In this document: piece by piece, positions 7,005 to 14,769 of the stretch
How positions within the stretch are numbered: position 1 is the stretch's first letter
Layout: each line of letters begins with the position of its first letter
Position numbers and translations under genes: made by a program
The notes under the pieces: generated by a model
The model's input: the letters and a program-made list of their open reading frames with translations, nothing else
What the model was told of the DNA's origin: nothing
The model's database searches: none
Assembly (NCBI RefSeq): GCF_007995085.1
Contig: NZ_VOQS01000003.1
Span: forward strand, 1,364,001 to 1,428,000
DNA from: Paraburkholderia azotifigens
Lineage (GTDB): Bacteria > Pseudomonadota > Gammaproteobacteria > Burkholderiales > Burkholderiaceae
DNA length: 64,000 bases
Reading direction: 5' to 3'

Positions 7005-9428
7005 CTAGCGCGTATTGGCAGAACATGCAGGCGACGCACCAAACCCCGGTGCGCCGCCTTTTTGTTTGCCGTCGTCCGGCTGGTCGAGCGCCATCCTGAA
7101 GCCGACGACGCCCGGATCCTCGGTGCGCGCCGTCGTGAAACCGACGGCCGTCGCGAGGCCGATCATCGCCGAGTTTTCGCGCAGCGCCTCGCCAACGATC
7201 CAGTGCGTGCCGCGCGCCCGCGCGTACGCGATGATCCGTTCCATCAACAGACGCCCTAGCCCTTTGCCCTTCTGATCCGAACGCACGGCCATCGCAAACT
7301 CGGCCGTTTCGTTGTCGGGGTCCGCGACTGCGCGCACCACGCCGAGCGTGCGTATCGAACCGTCGTCGTTCTGCGTCGTCGCGATCAGCGCCATTTCGCG
7401 GTCGTAGTCGATCTGCGTCATCCGCGCGAGCTGCGAATGATCGAAGCTGCCGACCGCGCCGAAAAAGCGCAGGCGCAGATCGTCGGGCGTCATCGATTCG
7501 ACGAACTCGCGATGCGCCGCCTCGTCTTCGGGACGAATCGGCCGCACCGTGATGCGCTGGCCGCGCCAGTCGAGCGTTTCTTCGTAGCGCCGCGGATACG
7601 GCATGATCGCGAAGCGCGTGCGGCTCGCCGACAGCCGCAGACGCGGCGCGACGATCGCCGCGCCGTTCTTCATCACGCGCAACGCGAGCTTCAGCGACAC
7701 GATCTCGCGTATCTCCGACACCGCCTGCGAAATCGCCGTGAACGCGCCCAGCACGGGCTCGGGCGCGACCTCGCGAAAGTACGCCGAGTTCGACAGGATG
7801 TCGCGTGACAGTACGGGATTCAGCGGCGGCAGACCGAACACGCACATCGGCCGCGCTTCGTCGTGCTCGGGCGGCGCGGTGAAGCGGAACACAGGGCCGA
7901 AGTTGTCGTCGTCGCGCAGTTCGATGGCAATATCGACGACGGCCTGCTCGCGCGCATCGTCCGGGATCGTGCGAAGGCCGAAGTACGCGAGCAGCCGCGC
8001 CGCGTCGTCGCCTTCGAGTTCCGTCACGCCCGACGACAGCGCCGCGCACGCCTGCGCCTGCGCGGCATCGATCGATGCGGGCACGCGCGCGGGCTGGCCT
8101 TCCGGCGTCTGCATCAGCAGCTCGTGCACAAGGCGATATTCGACCAGACGCTCGAACGCGCGAGCGAGCCGCTGCGGCGTGGTGTGCACGGGGATGCCGT
8201 GCTCATGCAGCGCATCGCGCGTCTCGCGCTTCACGCCGCCGAAAAAGCATGCGAGCAACCCGCGATACGCGTAGCGCTGATTCGCGATCAGCGCCTGCGC
8301 GACTTCCTCGACAGGCGCGCTGTGCGTCGACGCATGCACGACAAAAGCCGTGCCCGTCGAACGCTGGTCGGCCAGCACCTTGAGCGCCGTGCCGAAATGT
8401 TCGGCGCGCGCGTCGCTGCCGAGCAACAGCGGATTGCCCGGTATGGCGCGCGGCAACGCCTGCGCGAGCGCATCGACGGCGCCTGACGGGCACGGCGCGA
8501 GCGTATCGCCGGCCGCCTTGAAAGCGTCGGTGGCAAGCGTCGCGACGCCGCGGTCGCTCGTGATCAGCGTCGCCGTCGCACCCGCCGCAACGCGGCCCAC
8601 GCCAAGCGTTTCGATTTCGTCGAGCAGATCGTCGAGGGCATCGACGCGCACCATGCCCGCCCGGCGGAAGGCGGCCGTGTAGAGCGCGTCGTCGGGATCG
8701 CTGCGGCCCGAGCGCAGCGCCAGCACCGGCTTGTTGCGCGCCGCCGCCCGCGCCGCCGACATGAACTTGCGCGCCGCCTTCACGGAATCCACTTCGAGCA
8801 GGATCGCGCGCGTGCCCGGATCGCTCGCCAGATAGTCGAGCACGTCGCCGGCATCGACGTCGGCTTCTTCGCCGAGCGCGACCGCGTGCGAGAAACCGAG
8901 GCCGCGCGCATGCGCCCAGCCGAGCACGGCGTTCGTCAGCGCGTTCGACTGCGATACCCACGCGACGCCACCCGCGCGCACCGTCACGGACGGCGCGCCG
9001 AGATGCGCCTTGAGCGCGGGCGTCACGATGCCGAGGCTGCCCGGCCCGACAATGCGCAGCAGATGCGGCCGCGCGGCCGCGAGCGTGTGGCGCACATCGG
9101 CGCGACCTTCTTCGCCACGCACTTCGCCGACGATGATCGCCGCGCGCGTGCCGCGCCCGCCGAGCGTATGGACGATGCCGGGCCACGTCGACGGCGGCGT
9201 GCAGACGATCGCGACGGTCGGCGCGTCGGGCAGATCGCCCGCATTGCCGACGCACGCGTGGCCGTCGAGCATGTCGTACGTCGGATTGACGGCCCACATG
9301 GGGCCGTCGAAGCCGCCTTCGATCAGCCGCTTCCAGACCATCGCGCCCGTGCTGCCCGGGCGGTTCGAGGCGCCGATCACGGCGACGGATTTCGGGCGAA
9401 ACAACGCGTCGAGATTGCGTACGGTCAC
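7005..9428 (-). CDS. Pat-type protein: CoA-binding/acyl-CoA synthetase-like domains fused to a GNAT acetyltransferase
   Basis: This 807-residue cytosolic protein has a CoA-binding Rossmann domain (RNLDALFRPKSVAVIGASNRP), a succinyl-CoA-ligase-like flavodoxin domain (to about 470), a remnant of the ATP-grasp region (about 470-620) and a C-terminal GNAT domain (about 630-785, with QKGKGLGRLLMERII as the acetyl-CoA loop). The layout matches PatZ/YfiQ protein acetyltransferases, which acetylate acetyl-CoA synthetase and other lysines. The family is usually about 880-900 residues; the shortfall is in the ATP-grasp part, where the conserved nucleotide-binding stretch is not recognisable. GTG at 9428 with GCGGAG upstream fits the family N-terminus better than the ATG at 9485. 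It is divergent from a LysR gene. Confidence 0.85.
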   Translation of the reverse strand: MTVRNLDALFRPKSVAVIGASNRPGSTGAMVWKRLIEGGFDGPMWAVNPTYDMLDGHACVGNAGDLPDAPTVAIVCTPPSTWPGIVHTLGGRGTRAAIIVGEVRGEEGRADVRHTLAAARPHLLRIVGPGSLGIVTPALKAHLGAPSVTVRAGGVAWVSQSNALTNAVLGWAHARGLGFSHAVALGEEADVDAGDVLDYLASDPGTRAILLEVDSVKAARKFMSAARAAARNKPVLALRSGRSDPDDALYTAAFRRAGMVRVDALDDLLDEIETLGVGRVAAGATATLITSDRGVATLATDAFKAAGDTLAPCPSGAVDALAQALPRAIPGNPLLLGSDARAEHFGTALKVLADQRSTGTAFVVHASTHSAPVEEVAQALIANQRYAYRGLLACFFGGVKRETRDALHEHGIPVHTTPQRLARAFERLVEYRLVHELLMQTPEGQPARVPASIDAAQAQACAALSSGVTELEGDDAARLLAYFGLRTIPDDAREQAVVDIAIELRDDDNFGPVFRFTAPPEHDEARPMCVFGLPPLNPVLSRDILSNSAYFREVAPEPVLGAFTAISQAVSEIREIVSLKLALRVMKNGAAIVAPRLRLSASRTRFAIMPYPRRYEETLDWRGQRITVRPIRPEDEAAHREFVESMTPDDLRLRFFGAVGSFDHSQLARMTQIDYDREMALIATTQNDDGSIRTLGVVRAVADPDNETAEFAMAVRSDQKGKGLGRLLMERIIAYARARGTHWIVGEALRENSAMIGLATAVGFTTARTEDPGVVGFRMALDQPDDGKQKGGAPGFGASPACSANTR
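7030..7064 (+). terminator. Rho-independent terminator inside the 3' end of the convergent Pat gene
   Basis: GGCGACGCACC and GGTGCGCCGCC form an 11-bp stem with one mismatch and a 7-base loop, followed by TTTTTG. It lies downstream of the plus-strand gene ending at 6975, and within the coding sequence for the last 20 residues of the minus-strand Pat-type protein. Confidence 0.7.
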
Positions 9429-9772
9429 GGGCGCTCCGCGAATGAGGTGAGTGCGCGCCCTTGGCACTGTATGCACGCGGGACACGCGGTTTCATCAGTC
9501 ATCAGGATAGGCGATGAGCGGGGTCGCCGCGATGTCAGCCCGAACGCTGCGCCGCCTGCCGCTTTCCATCTGATGTTAGCGCATGGTTCCCACCGTCTGG
9601 GCACGCCGGGCCTGGCGCAGCATGTAGAATCGCCCCACGGCTCGCGGCGCCGCTTCCCGCCGCGGTTCGACGGGCGGCGCGGTAATGTTTCGCATGTCGA
9701 TGCACGGGAGCGCACTCGCCGGCCACCGGCCGAAGGCGAGTCAGAAAAGAAGATGTGACTGAAGGAAGATTT
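9429..9772. other. Intergenic region between divergent Pat and LysR genes
   Basis: These 344 bases hold the divergent promoters of the Pat-type gene and the LysR gene. No clear sigma-70 boxes, LysR box or repeat could be picked out by eye. Confidence 0.5.
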
Positions 9773-10642
9773 ATGCGGCGTTTGCCCTCGCTGATCGCGT
9801 TGCGTTTTTTCGAAGAGACGGCGCGGCATATGAGTTTCAACCGTGCGGCCGTCGCGCTGTGCGTCACGCAGGGCGCCGTAAGCCGACAGATCAAGATTCT
9901 CGAGGAGTCGCTTGGGGCGAAGCTTTTCGAGCGCGATCACAAGGGCATCCGGCTGACGAAGGCTGGCCAGCAGTTGCTGCCGTGCGTATCCGAAGCATTC
10001 GATACGCTTGAGCGCGGCACGCGCCAGGTCACGACGGCGAAGGGCCGCCGGCGCCTGGTGTTATCGGTGCCGCCGACTTTCGCCACGCAGTGGTTTTCGC
10101 CGCGGCTCGGCTCGCTTGCGGTCGAGTTGCCGGACGTCGAGTTGTCCGTGCGCACGGAACCCACCGACGACTGCCACTGCAACATCCGCTTCGGCCGCGA
10201 CGCGTTGCCCGATGCGCATTCCGAGTTGCTGATGATCGAGCGGCATACGCTGGTTGGTTCGCCGCGGTTTGGCGGCGAGGCGCTGGTTAAGTTGCTGGAG
10301 ACGCTGCCTGCACTGCATGTGCTGCATAACGATGCGCGGTTGAATCTTTGGCCGGATTGGCTCGATAAGGCTGGCTTACCTGCGCGGTATGGCGAGAACG
10401 GGATCGAGTTTTCGACGCTGGAACAGGCGATTCATGCGGCGCGCAAGGGCGCCGGATTGGCGATCGTCGATCGGAATATGATCGTTGAGGAACTGGCTGA
10501 AGGCAGCCTTGCGCCTATGTCTGATGTCGAGGTTAATGGCCCCTATGGGTATTGGCTTGATATCGCCGCGCGGCATGCCGGGCTCGAGCATGTGCAGGCT
10601 TTTGCTGGGTGGATGCGGGAGCAGGTTTTGGGGATGGGTTGA
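9773..10642 (+). CDS. LysR-family transcriptional regulator (GcvA-like)
   Basis: A regulator of 289 residues. The helix-turn-helix is at about residues 5-60 (LIALRFFEETARHMSFNRAA, then TQGAVSRQIKILEESLGAKLFER). The C-terminal substrate-binding domain (about 90-285) ends GPYGYWLDIAARHAGLEHVQ, a pattern shared with the GcvA subgroup. The ATG at 9773 has GAAGGAAG five bases upstream and is preferred over a GTG at 9755. It is divergent from the Pat-type gene, 344 bp away, so that gene is a plausible target. Its stop codon is six bases from the start of repeat element B. Codon use becomes T-richer near the end, as in the IclR gene before element A. Confidence 0.88.
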   Translation: MRRLPSLIALRFFEETARHMSFNRAAVALCVTQGAVSRQIKILEESLGAKLFERDHKGIRLTKAGQQLLPCVSEAFDTLERGTRQVTTAKGRRRLVLSVPPTFATQWFSPRLGSLAVELPDVELSVRTEPTDDCHCNIRFGRDALPDAHSELLMIERHTLVGSPRFGGEALVKLLETLPALHVLHNDARLNLWPDWLDKAGLPARYGENGIEFSTLEQAIHAARKGAGLAIVDRNMIVEELAEGSLAPMSDVEVNGPYGYWLDIAARHAGLEHVQAFAGWMREQVLGMG

Positions 10643-10647
10643 CGGTG

Positions 10648-11432
10648 TTTTTTGTCTGCGACGCAGTCGCCGTTCCTGGTTTTTCGCTTTTCGCTTTTCG
10701 CTTTTGCTGCGCTGGCATCCGCGAATTCGTATCCGTGCTTCAGGCGTCGCCCCTGTGCGGGGCGGCACTTACTTTCTTTGCCGCCGCAAAGAAAGTAAGC
10801 AAAGAAAGCGGGCTAACACCGCTAATGCTAGTCATTGCCTGCGGGCCCCCCACGGGTCCCGCACTCCACGCGGCATCAAGCCATTCAATGCCCGTTGCCA
10901 GCGCTCCTGGATTCGCATCCCCCACTTCACAATCCCGCGTCACGCATGCGTTACCAGGAAGTCCACGGCCGCCCAGGTGGCAAACTGTGTGTAGGCCGTC
11001 GCGATGGAAGTGCACCACTCCGGACTGAAAAACGGGATCGGTGTCGTAGGAGCGCGAACGCGTCAGGTGCGACAAGCTACACACAGTTTGCCACCTGGGC
11101 GGCGCAGACGGTTCGCTGCCGCTGGCTGCGCTACGGGAGACTGGAGAGGGGTATGCGCTTGGTTAGCACGCTGGCAACGGGCGTGAAATAACGTGTTGCC
11201 GTCTGGAGTGCGGGACCCGTGGGGGCCCGCAGGCAAATACAAGGATTGGCGGGGTGAGCGGCTTTCTTTTGCCTACTTTTCTTTGCCGCTGCAAAGAAAA
11301 GTAGGTGCCGCCCCGCACAGGGGCGACGCGTGAGGCACCGATACGAAATCGCGGATGCGACCCACGAAATCGCGGATGCCAGCGAAGAAAAAACAAAAAG
11401 CAAGGAATGGCGACTAGCGTCGCAGACAAAAA
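10648..11432. repeat. Long-palindrome repeat element, copy B (inverted relative to A and C)
   Basis: An inverted copy of element A between the convergent lysR and prfC stop codons. The left arm is the TTACTTTC type (hairpin 10768-10798) and the right arm the CTACTTTTC type (hairpin 11273-11305). Inner blocks GGTGGCAAACTGTGTGTAG (10976-10994) and its complement (11080-11098) bracket a central loop of about 85 bp. Both ends carry the same short terminal inverted repeat: TTTTTTGTCTGCGACGCAGT at 10648 and the complement of TTTTTTTGTCTGCGACGCTA at 11432. The right end touches the prfC stop codon (11436-11438). No coding function is visible. Confidence 0.87.
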
Positions 11433-11435
11433 AAC

Positions 11436-13037
11436 CTACATTGCCTTCCTGAACGGCGCCCCCGAATGCTCGCGCAGCTCATTAAACACAATCTTGGGCC
11501 AGGCCTTCTGAGCAACCTCGATCTCAGAGACATGAGAAGCGAGATAAGTCGGCGCATCAGCCGCATCATAGGCAATCCGCGGAGCGTAAGAATCGCAGAA
11601 CCGCCGCAATTCAGCGGCATCATCGCAAGTGACCCACCGTGACATCCGATACCGCGCAGGCCCCATCCTCACGTCGACCTTATATTCGGTCGACAACCGA
11701 TGCGACACCACTTCGAACTGCAGCTGCCCAACAGCGCCGAGAATCGTCAATCCGCCAACGACCGGCTTGAACACCTGAATCGCGCCTTCTTCGCCCAGCT
11801 GCTTCAGCGCTTCGCCGAGCTGCTTGGAACGCATCGGATCGACCACTTCGACCGTCTGGAAGATTTCCGGCGCGAAGAACGGCAGGCCGACGAATTGCAG
11901 CAGTTCGCCTTCCGTCAGCGTGTCGCCGAGGCTCAGCGTGCCGTGATTCGGGATGCCGATGATATCGCCCGCATACGCCTCGCTGACCGTCTCGCGGCGC
12001 TGCGACAGGAACGTCACCACGTTGTTCGCGCGGAACGTCTTGTTGTTGCGCGTGACCTTCAGCGCCATGCCGCGCTCGAAACGCCCCGAGCACACGCGGA
12101 TGAACGCGACGCGGTCGCGGTGCGCCAGGTCCATGTTCGCCTGCACCTTGAACACGACACCCGTGAACTTCGGCTCGTCCGGCTGCACGGGACGCTGCAC
12201 CGTCAGGCGCGCAGACGGCGGCGGCGCGAGATCGACGAGCGCGTCGAGAATTTCTTTCACGCCGAAGTTGTTGATCGCCGAACCGAACAGCACGGGCGAC
12301 TGCTGGCCCGCGAGAAATTCGTCGCGATCGAACGTCGGCGTCGCGCCCGTGATCAGGTCGATTTCTTCCTTCGCGCGCACCCAAGCATGGCCAAAGCGGC
12401 GCTCGCCTTCCTCGTCGCCAAGCGCCTGGATCGTTTCGACCGCGCCGCCGAGCGTGTCCTGCCCCGCGCGGAACACGCGCACCTGATCGTTCTGGATGTC
12501 GTAGACGCCCTGAAAGTCCTTGCCCATGCCGATCGGCCAGGTGAACGGCACGGCCGACACGCCCAGGTGCTGCTCGATTTCGTCGAGCAGATCGAGCGGC
12601 TCGCGCACTTCGCGGTCGAGCTTGTTGATGAACGTGACGATCGGCGTCTTGCGGCTGCGGCACACTTCGAGCAGCTTGAGCGTCTGCGCTTCGACGCCGT
12701 TCGCGCCGTCGATCACCATCACGGCGGCATCGACGGCCGTCAGCACGCGGTACGTGTCTTCCGAGAAGTCCTCGTGGCCCGGCGTGTCGAGCAGATTGAT
12801 CACGCAGTCGCCGTACTCGAACTGCATCACCGAACTCGCGACCGAAATGCCGCGCTGCTTTTCGATTTCCATCCAGTCGGACGTCGCGTAGCGGTTGCTC
12901 TTACGGCCCTTCACGGTACCCGCGATCTGGATCGCGCCCGAAAACAGCAGCAGCTTTTCGGTGAGCGTGGTTTTACCCGCGTCCGGGTGGGAAATGACCG
13001 CGAACGTGCGGCGGCGTTTGAGTTCGGAGACTGACAT
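11436..13037 (-). CDS. prfC: Peptide chain release factor 3 (RF3)
   Basis: A translational GTPase of 533 residues, the normal RF3 length. It releases RF1/RF2 from the ribosome after peptide release. The G1 loop ISHPDAGKTTLTEK, the G2 region with EKQRGISV, G3 DTPGHEDFSEDTYRVL and G4 NKLDREVREPLDLLDEIE identify prfC and separate it from EF-G and LepA. The ATG at 13037 gives the standard MSVSELKRRRTFAVISHPD N-terminus; a TTG two codons upstream is less likely. It is a single gene. Convergent lysR lies downstream, with element B filling the whole gap. Confidence 0.96.
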   Translation of the reverse strand: MSVSELKRRRTFAVISHPDAGKTTLTEKLLLFSGAIQIAGTVKGRKSNRYATSDWMEIEKQRGISVASSVMQFEYGDCVINLLDTPGHEDFSEDTYRVLTAVDAAVMVIDGANGVEAQTLKLLEVCRSRKTPIVTFINKLDREVREPLDLLDEIEQHLGVSAVPFTWPIGMGKDFQGVYDIQNDQVRVFRAGQDTLGGAVETIQALGDEEGERRFGHAWVRAKEEIDLITGATPTFDRDEFLAGQQSPVLFGSAINNFGVKEILDALVDLAPPPSARLTVQRPVQPDEPKFTGVVFKVQANMDLAHRDRVAFIRVCSGRFERGMALKVTRNNKTFRANNVVTFLSQRRETVSEAYAGDIIGIPNHGTLSLGDTLTEGELLQFVGLPFFAPEIFQTVEVVDPMRSKQLGEALKQLGEEGAIQVFKPVVGGLTILGAVGQLQFEVVSHRLSTEYKVDVRMGPARYRMSRWVTCDDAAELRRFCDSYAPRIAYDAADAPTYLASHVSEIEVAQKAWPKIVFNELREHSGAPFRKAM

Positions 13038-13206
13038 TGGCAATTGGGGTCATGGCGCACGCCCCGCGCAGCGGGCGAATGGGCGGCGAAACGGCAACCG
13101 GGCGCGGCGACATGCCTGACAGGCCCGTAAAAACCGGCGAAGCCGCGATGATACACGTGCCGGAGCAACCTATAAGTATAGCGGCCGAGTCGGGCTCGCC
13201 CGAATG

Positions 13207-13245
13207 AAAAAAGCCCGAAGCACCCATCGAGGGCGCTTCGGGCTT
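13207..13245 (-). terminator. Rho-independent terminator of the fae-akr-aldh-mfs operon
   Basis: Read on the minus strand, AAGCCCGAAGC pairs with GCTTCGGGCTT around a 13-base loop and is followed by a run of T (AAAAAA at 13207-13212 on the plus strand). It lies 27 bp downstream of the MFS stop codon. Confidence 0.85.
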
Positions 13246-13271
13246 CAGCCGAAGAGACGAAACGCGACGAG

Positions 13272-14675
13272 CTACGCGCCGCTCGCCTGATTCAACGTCA
13301 GATGTTTCGTTTCAGGCGCCCACGCAATCGACACGATCATGCCGACCAGCAGCACGGCGGACAGCGCGAACATCGTCGAATGAAACCCGAGTTGCGCGAT
13401 GCCGAGCGGCAGCAGAAACGTGCCGACAGCCGAACCCAGGCGGCTGCACGCGATCGCCAGTCCGACGCCGCATGCGCGCACTTCCGTCGGAAAACACTCG
13501 GGCGGAAACACGCCGACGAGGTTCGAGAACGCCGACATCGTCAACGTGAACACCGCGAACGCAACGATCACCCACAGCGCCGCCGATTCCGGCAGCACGG
13601 CGAGCGCGAACAGCGACATGCACGTCACCGCAAACGAGCCGATCAGGAACGCGCGGCGCGACAGCGCGATCGTCAGCCAGATGCCGAGCAGCGCGCCGAC
13701 CACGAGAAAGCCGTTGAGCAGGAAGTCCGCACCCGAGCCGTTGTCGAGATGAATCGCTTTCAGGATCGACGGCAGGAACGTGTAGATCGCGAAGTACGGA
13801 ATCACGAGGCACACGAAGAACGCGCAGTTGAAGACCGTGCGGCGGATCAGATCGCGCTGGAACAGCCGCGCAAAGCCGCCGTGTCCACTGTGCGCAGGGT
13901 CGTCGTGCGCGCCGTCGAGCGTCACGTTCGGGCCGAAGTACTTCAGCACGACGGCTTTTGCTTCGTCGATGCGTCCCTTGCCGTGCAGCCAGCGCGGCGA
14001 CTCCGGCGTGCCGATCCGCAGGAACAGCACGGCCAGGGCCGGCACGCCCGCCGACGCCAGCAGCCAGCGCCACGCATCGGGCGAAGCGTCCGCGTAGTAC
14101 AGGCCGAGCACGTTCGCGACCACATAGCCGATCGTCCAGATCACGCTGAACGACCCAAGCAGCGTGCCACGATGCTTGCGCGGCGAAAACTCCGCGAGGA
14201 TCGCGTGACCGACGGCGAAATCGCCACCCATGCCGAAGCCGATCAGTACGCGCAACGCGCACAGCATTGCGGGCGACGACACATAGAACTGCGCGAACGC
14301 CGCGAGCGTGATGATCAGAAAGCTCAACAGGAAAATGCGCTGGCGGCCCGTGCGGTCCGACAGCCAGCCGAATATCAGGCTGCCGACGAAAATGCCCATC
14401 AGCGCCGAGCTGCCGATCATGCCTTGCCAGAAAGCATCGAGCGGCATCTGCTTGTTGAGCGTCGCGAGCGCATAGCCGATCGTGCCGAGCGCATAGCCTT
14501 CCGTGAAGTGCGCGCCGAACGTGAGCCCGGCGATCTTGATATGAAAGCCGTTGAGCGGAACGTCGTCGAGCGAGACGGTGTTGGCGCCGGCGCGCTGTGC
14601 GTGGGCCGGCGCGACGACGCGCGGGGATGAGGACGCGAGGCCGGACGGCCGCGCGAGCAGGTCTTGATCGCTCAA
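13272..14675 (-). CDS. MFS transporter, metabolite:H+ symporter / sugar-transporter-like
   Basis: An inner-membrane carrier of 467 residues with twelve predicted membrane segments. The cytoplasmic loop signature GWLSDRTGRQR lies between helices 2 and 3, and RIGTPESPRWLHGKGRIDEA lies after helix 6, both typical of the sugar/acid:H+ symporter branch. The TTG at 14675 has AAGGAG five bases upstream and is preferred over an ATG at 14738 with no ribosome site. It is the last gene of a four-gene operon with an Fae homologue, an aldo/keto reductase and an aldehyde dehydrogenase, and probably imports or exports the compound that pathway handles. Substrate unknown. Confidence 0.88.
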   Translation of the reverse strand: MSDQDLLARPSGLASSSPRVVAPAHAQRAGANTVSLDDVPLNGFHIKIAGLTFGAHFTEGYALGTIGYALATLNKQMPLDAFWQGMIGSSALMGIFVGSLIFGWLSDRTGRQRIFLLSFLIITLAAFAQFYVSSPAMLCALRVLIGFGMGGDFAVGHAILAEFSPRKHRGTLLGSFSVIWTIGYVVANVLGLYYADASPDAWRWLLASAGVPALAVLFLRIGTPESPRWLHGKGRIDEAKAVVLKYFGPNVTLDGAHDDPAHSGHGGFARLFQRDLIRRTVFNCAFFVCLVIPYFAIYTFLPSILKAIHLDNGSGADFLLNGFLVVGALLGIWLTIALSRRAFLIGSFAVTCMSLFALAVLPESAALWVIVAFAVFTLTMSAFSNLVGVFPPECFPTEVRACGVGLAIACSRLGSAVGTFLLPLGIAQLGFHSTMFALSAVLLVGMIVSIAWAPETKHLTLNQASGA

Positions 14676-14769
14676 GATGTCTCCTTCGTTATGTCGCGCG
14701 TCCCGTGATGCGCGCCGGGACGCGTGCTCCCTTGCCATCCGCCGCGCGTGGCGGACGAAGCGCCGACGA

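Noticed and set aside
10485..11429. Open frames inside element B with peptide text matching that in element A
   Set aside because: Similarity of the peptides simply reflects the repeated DNA; no ribosome sites or domain structure.
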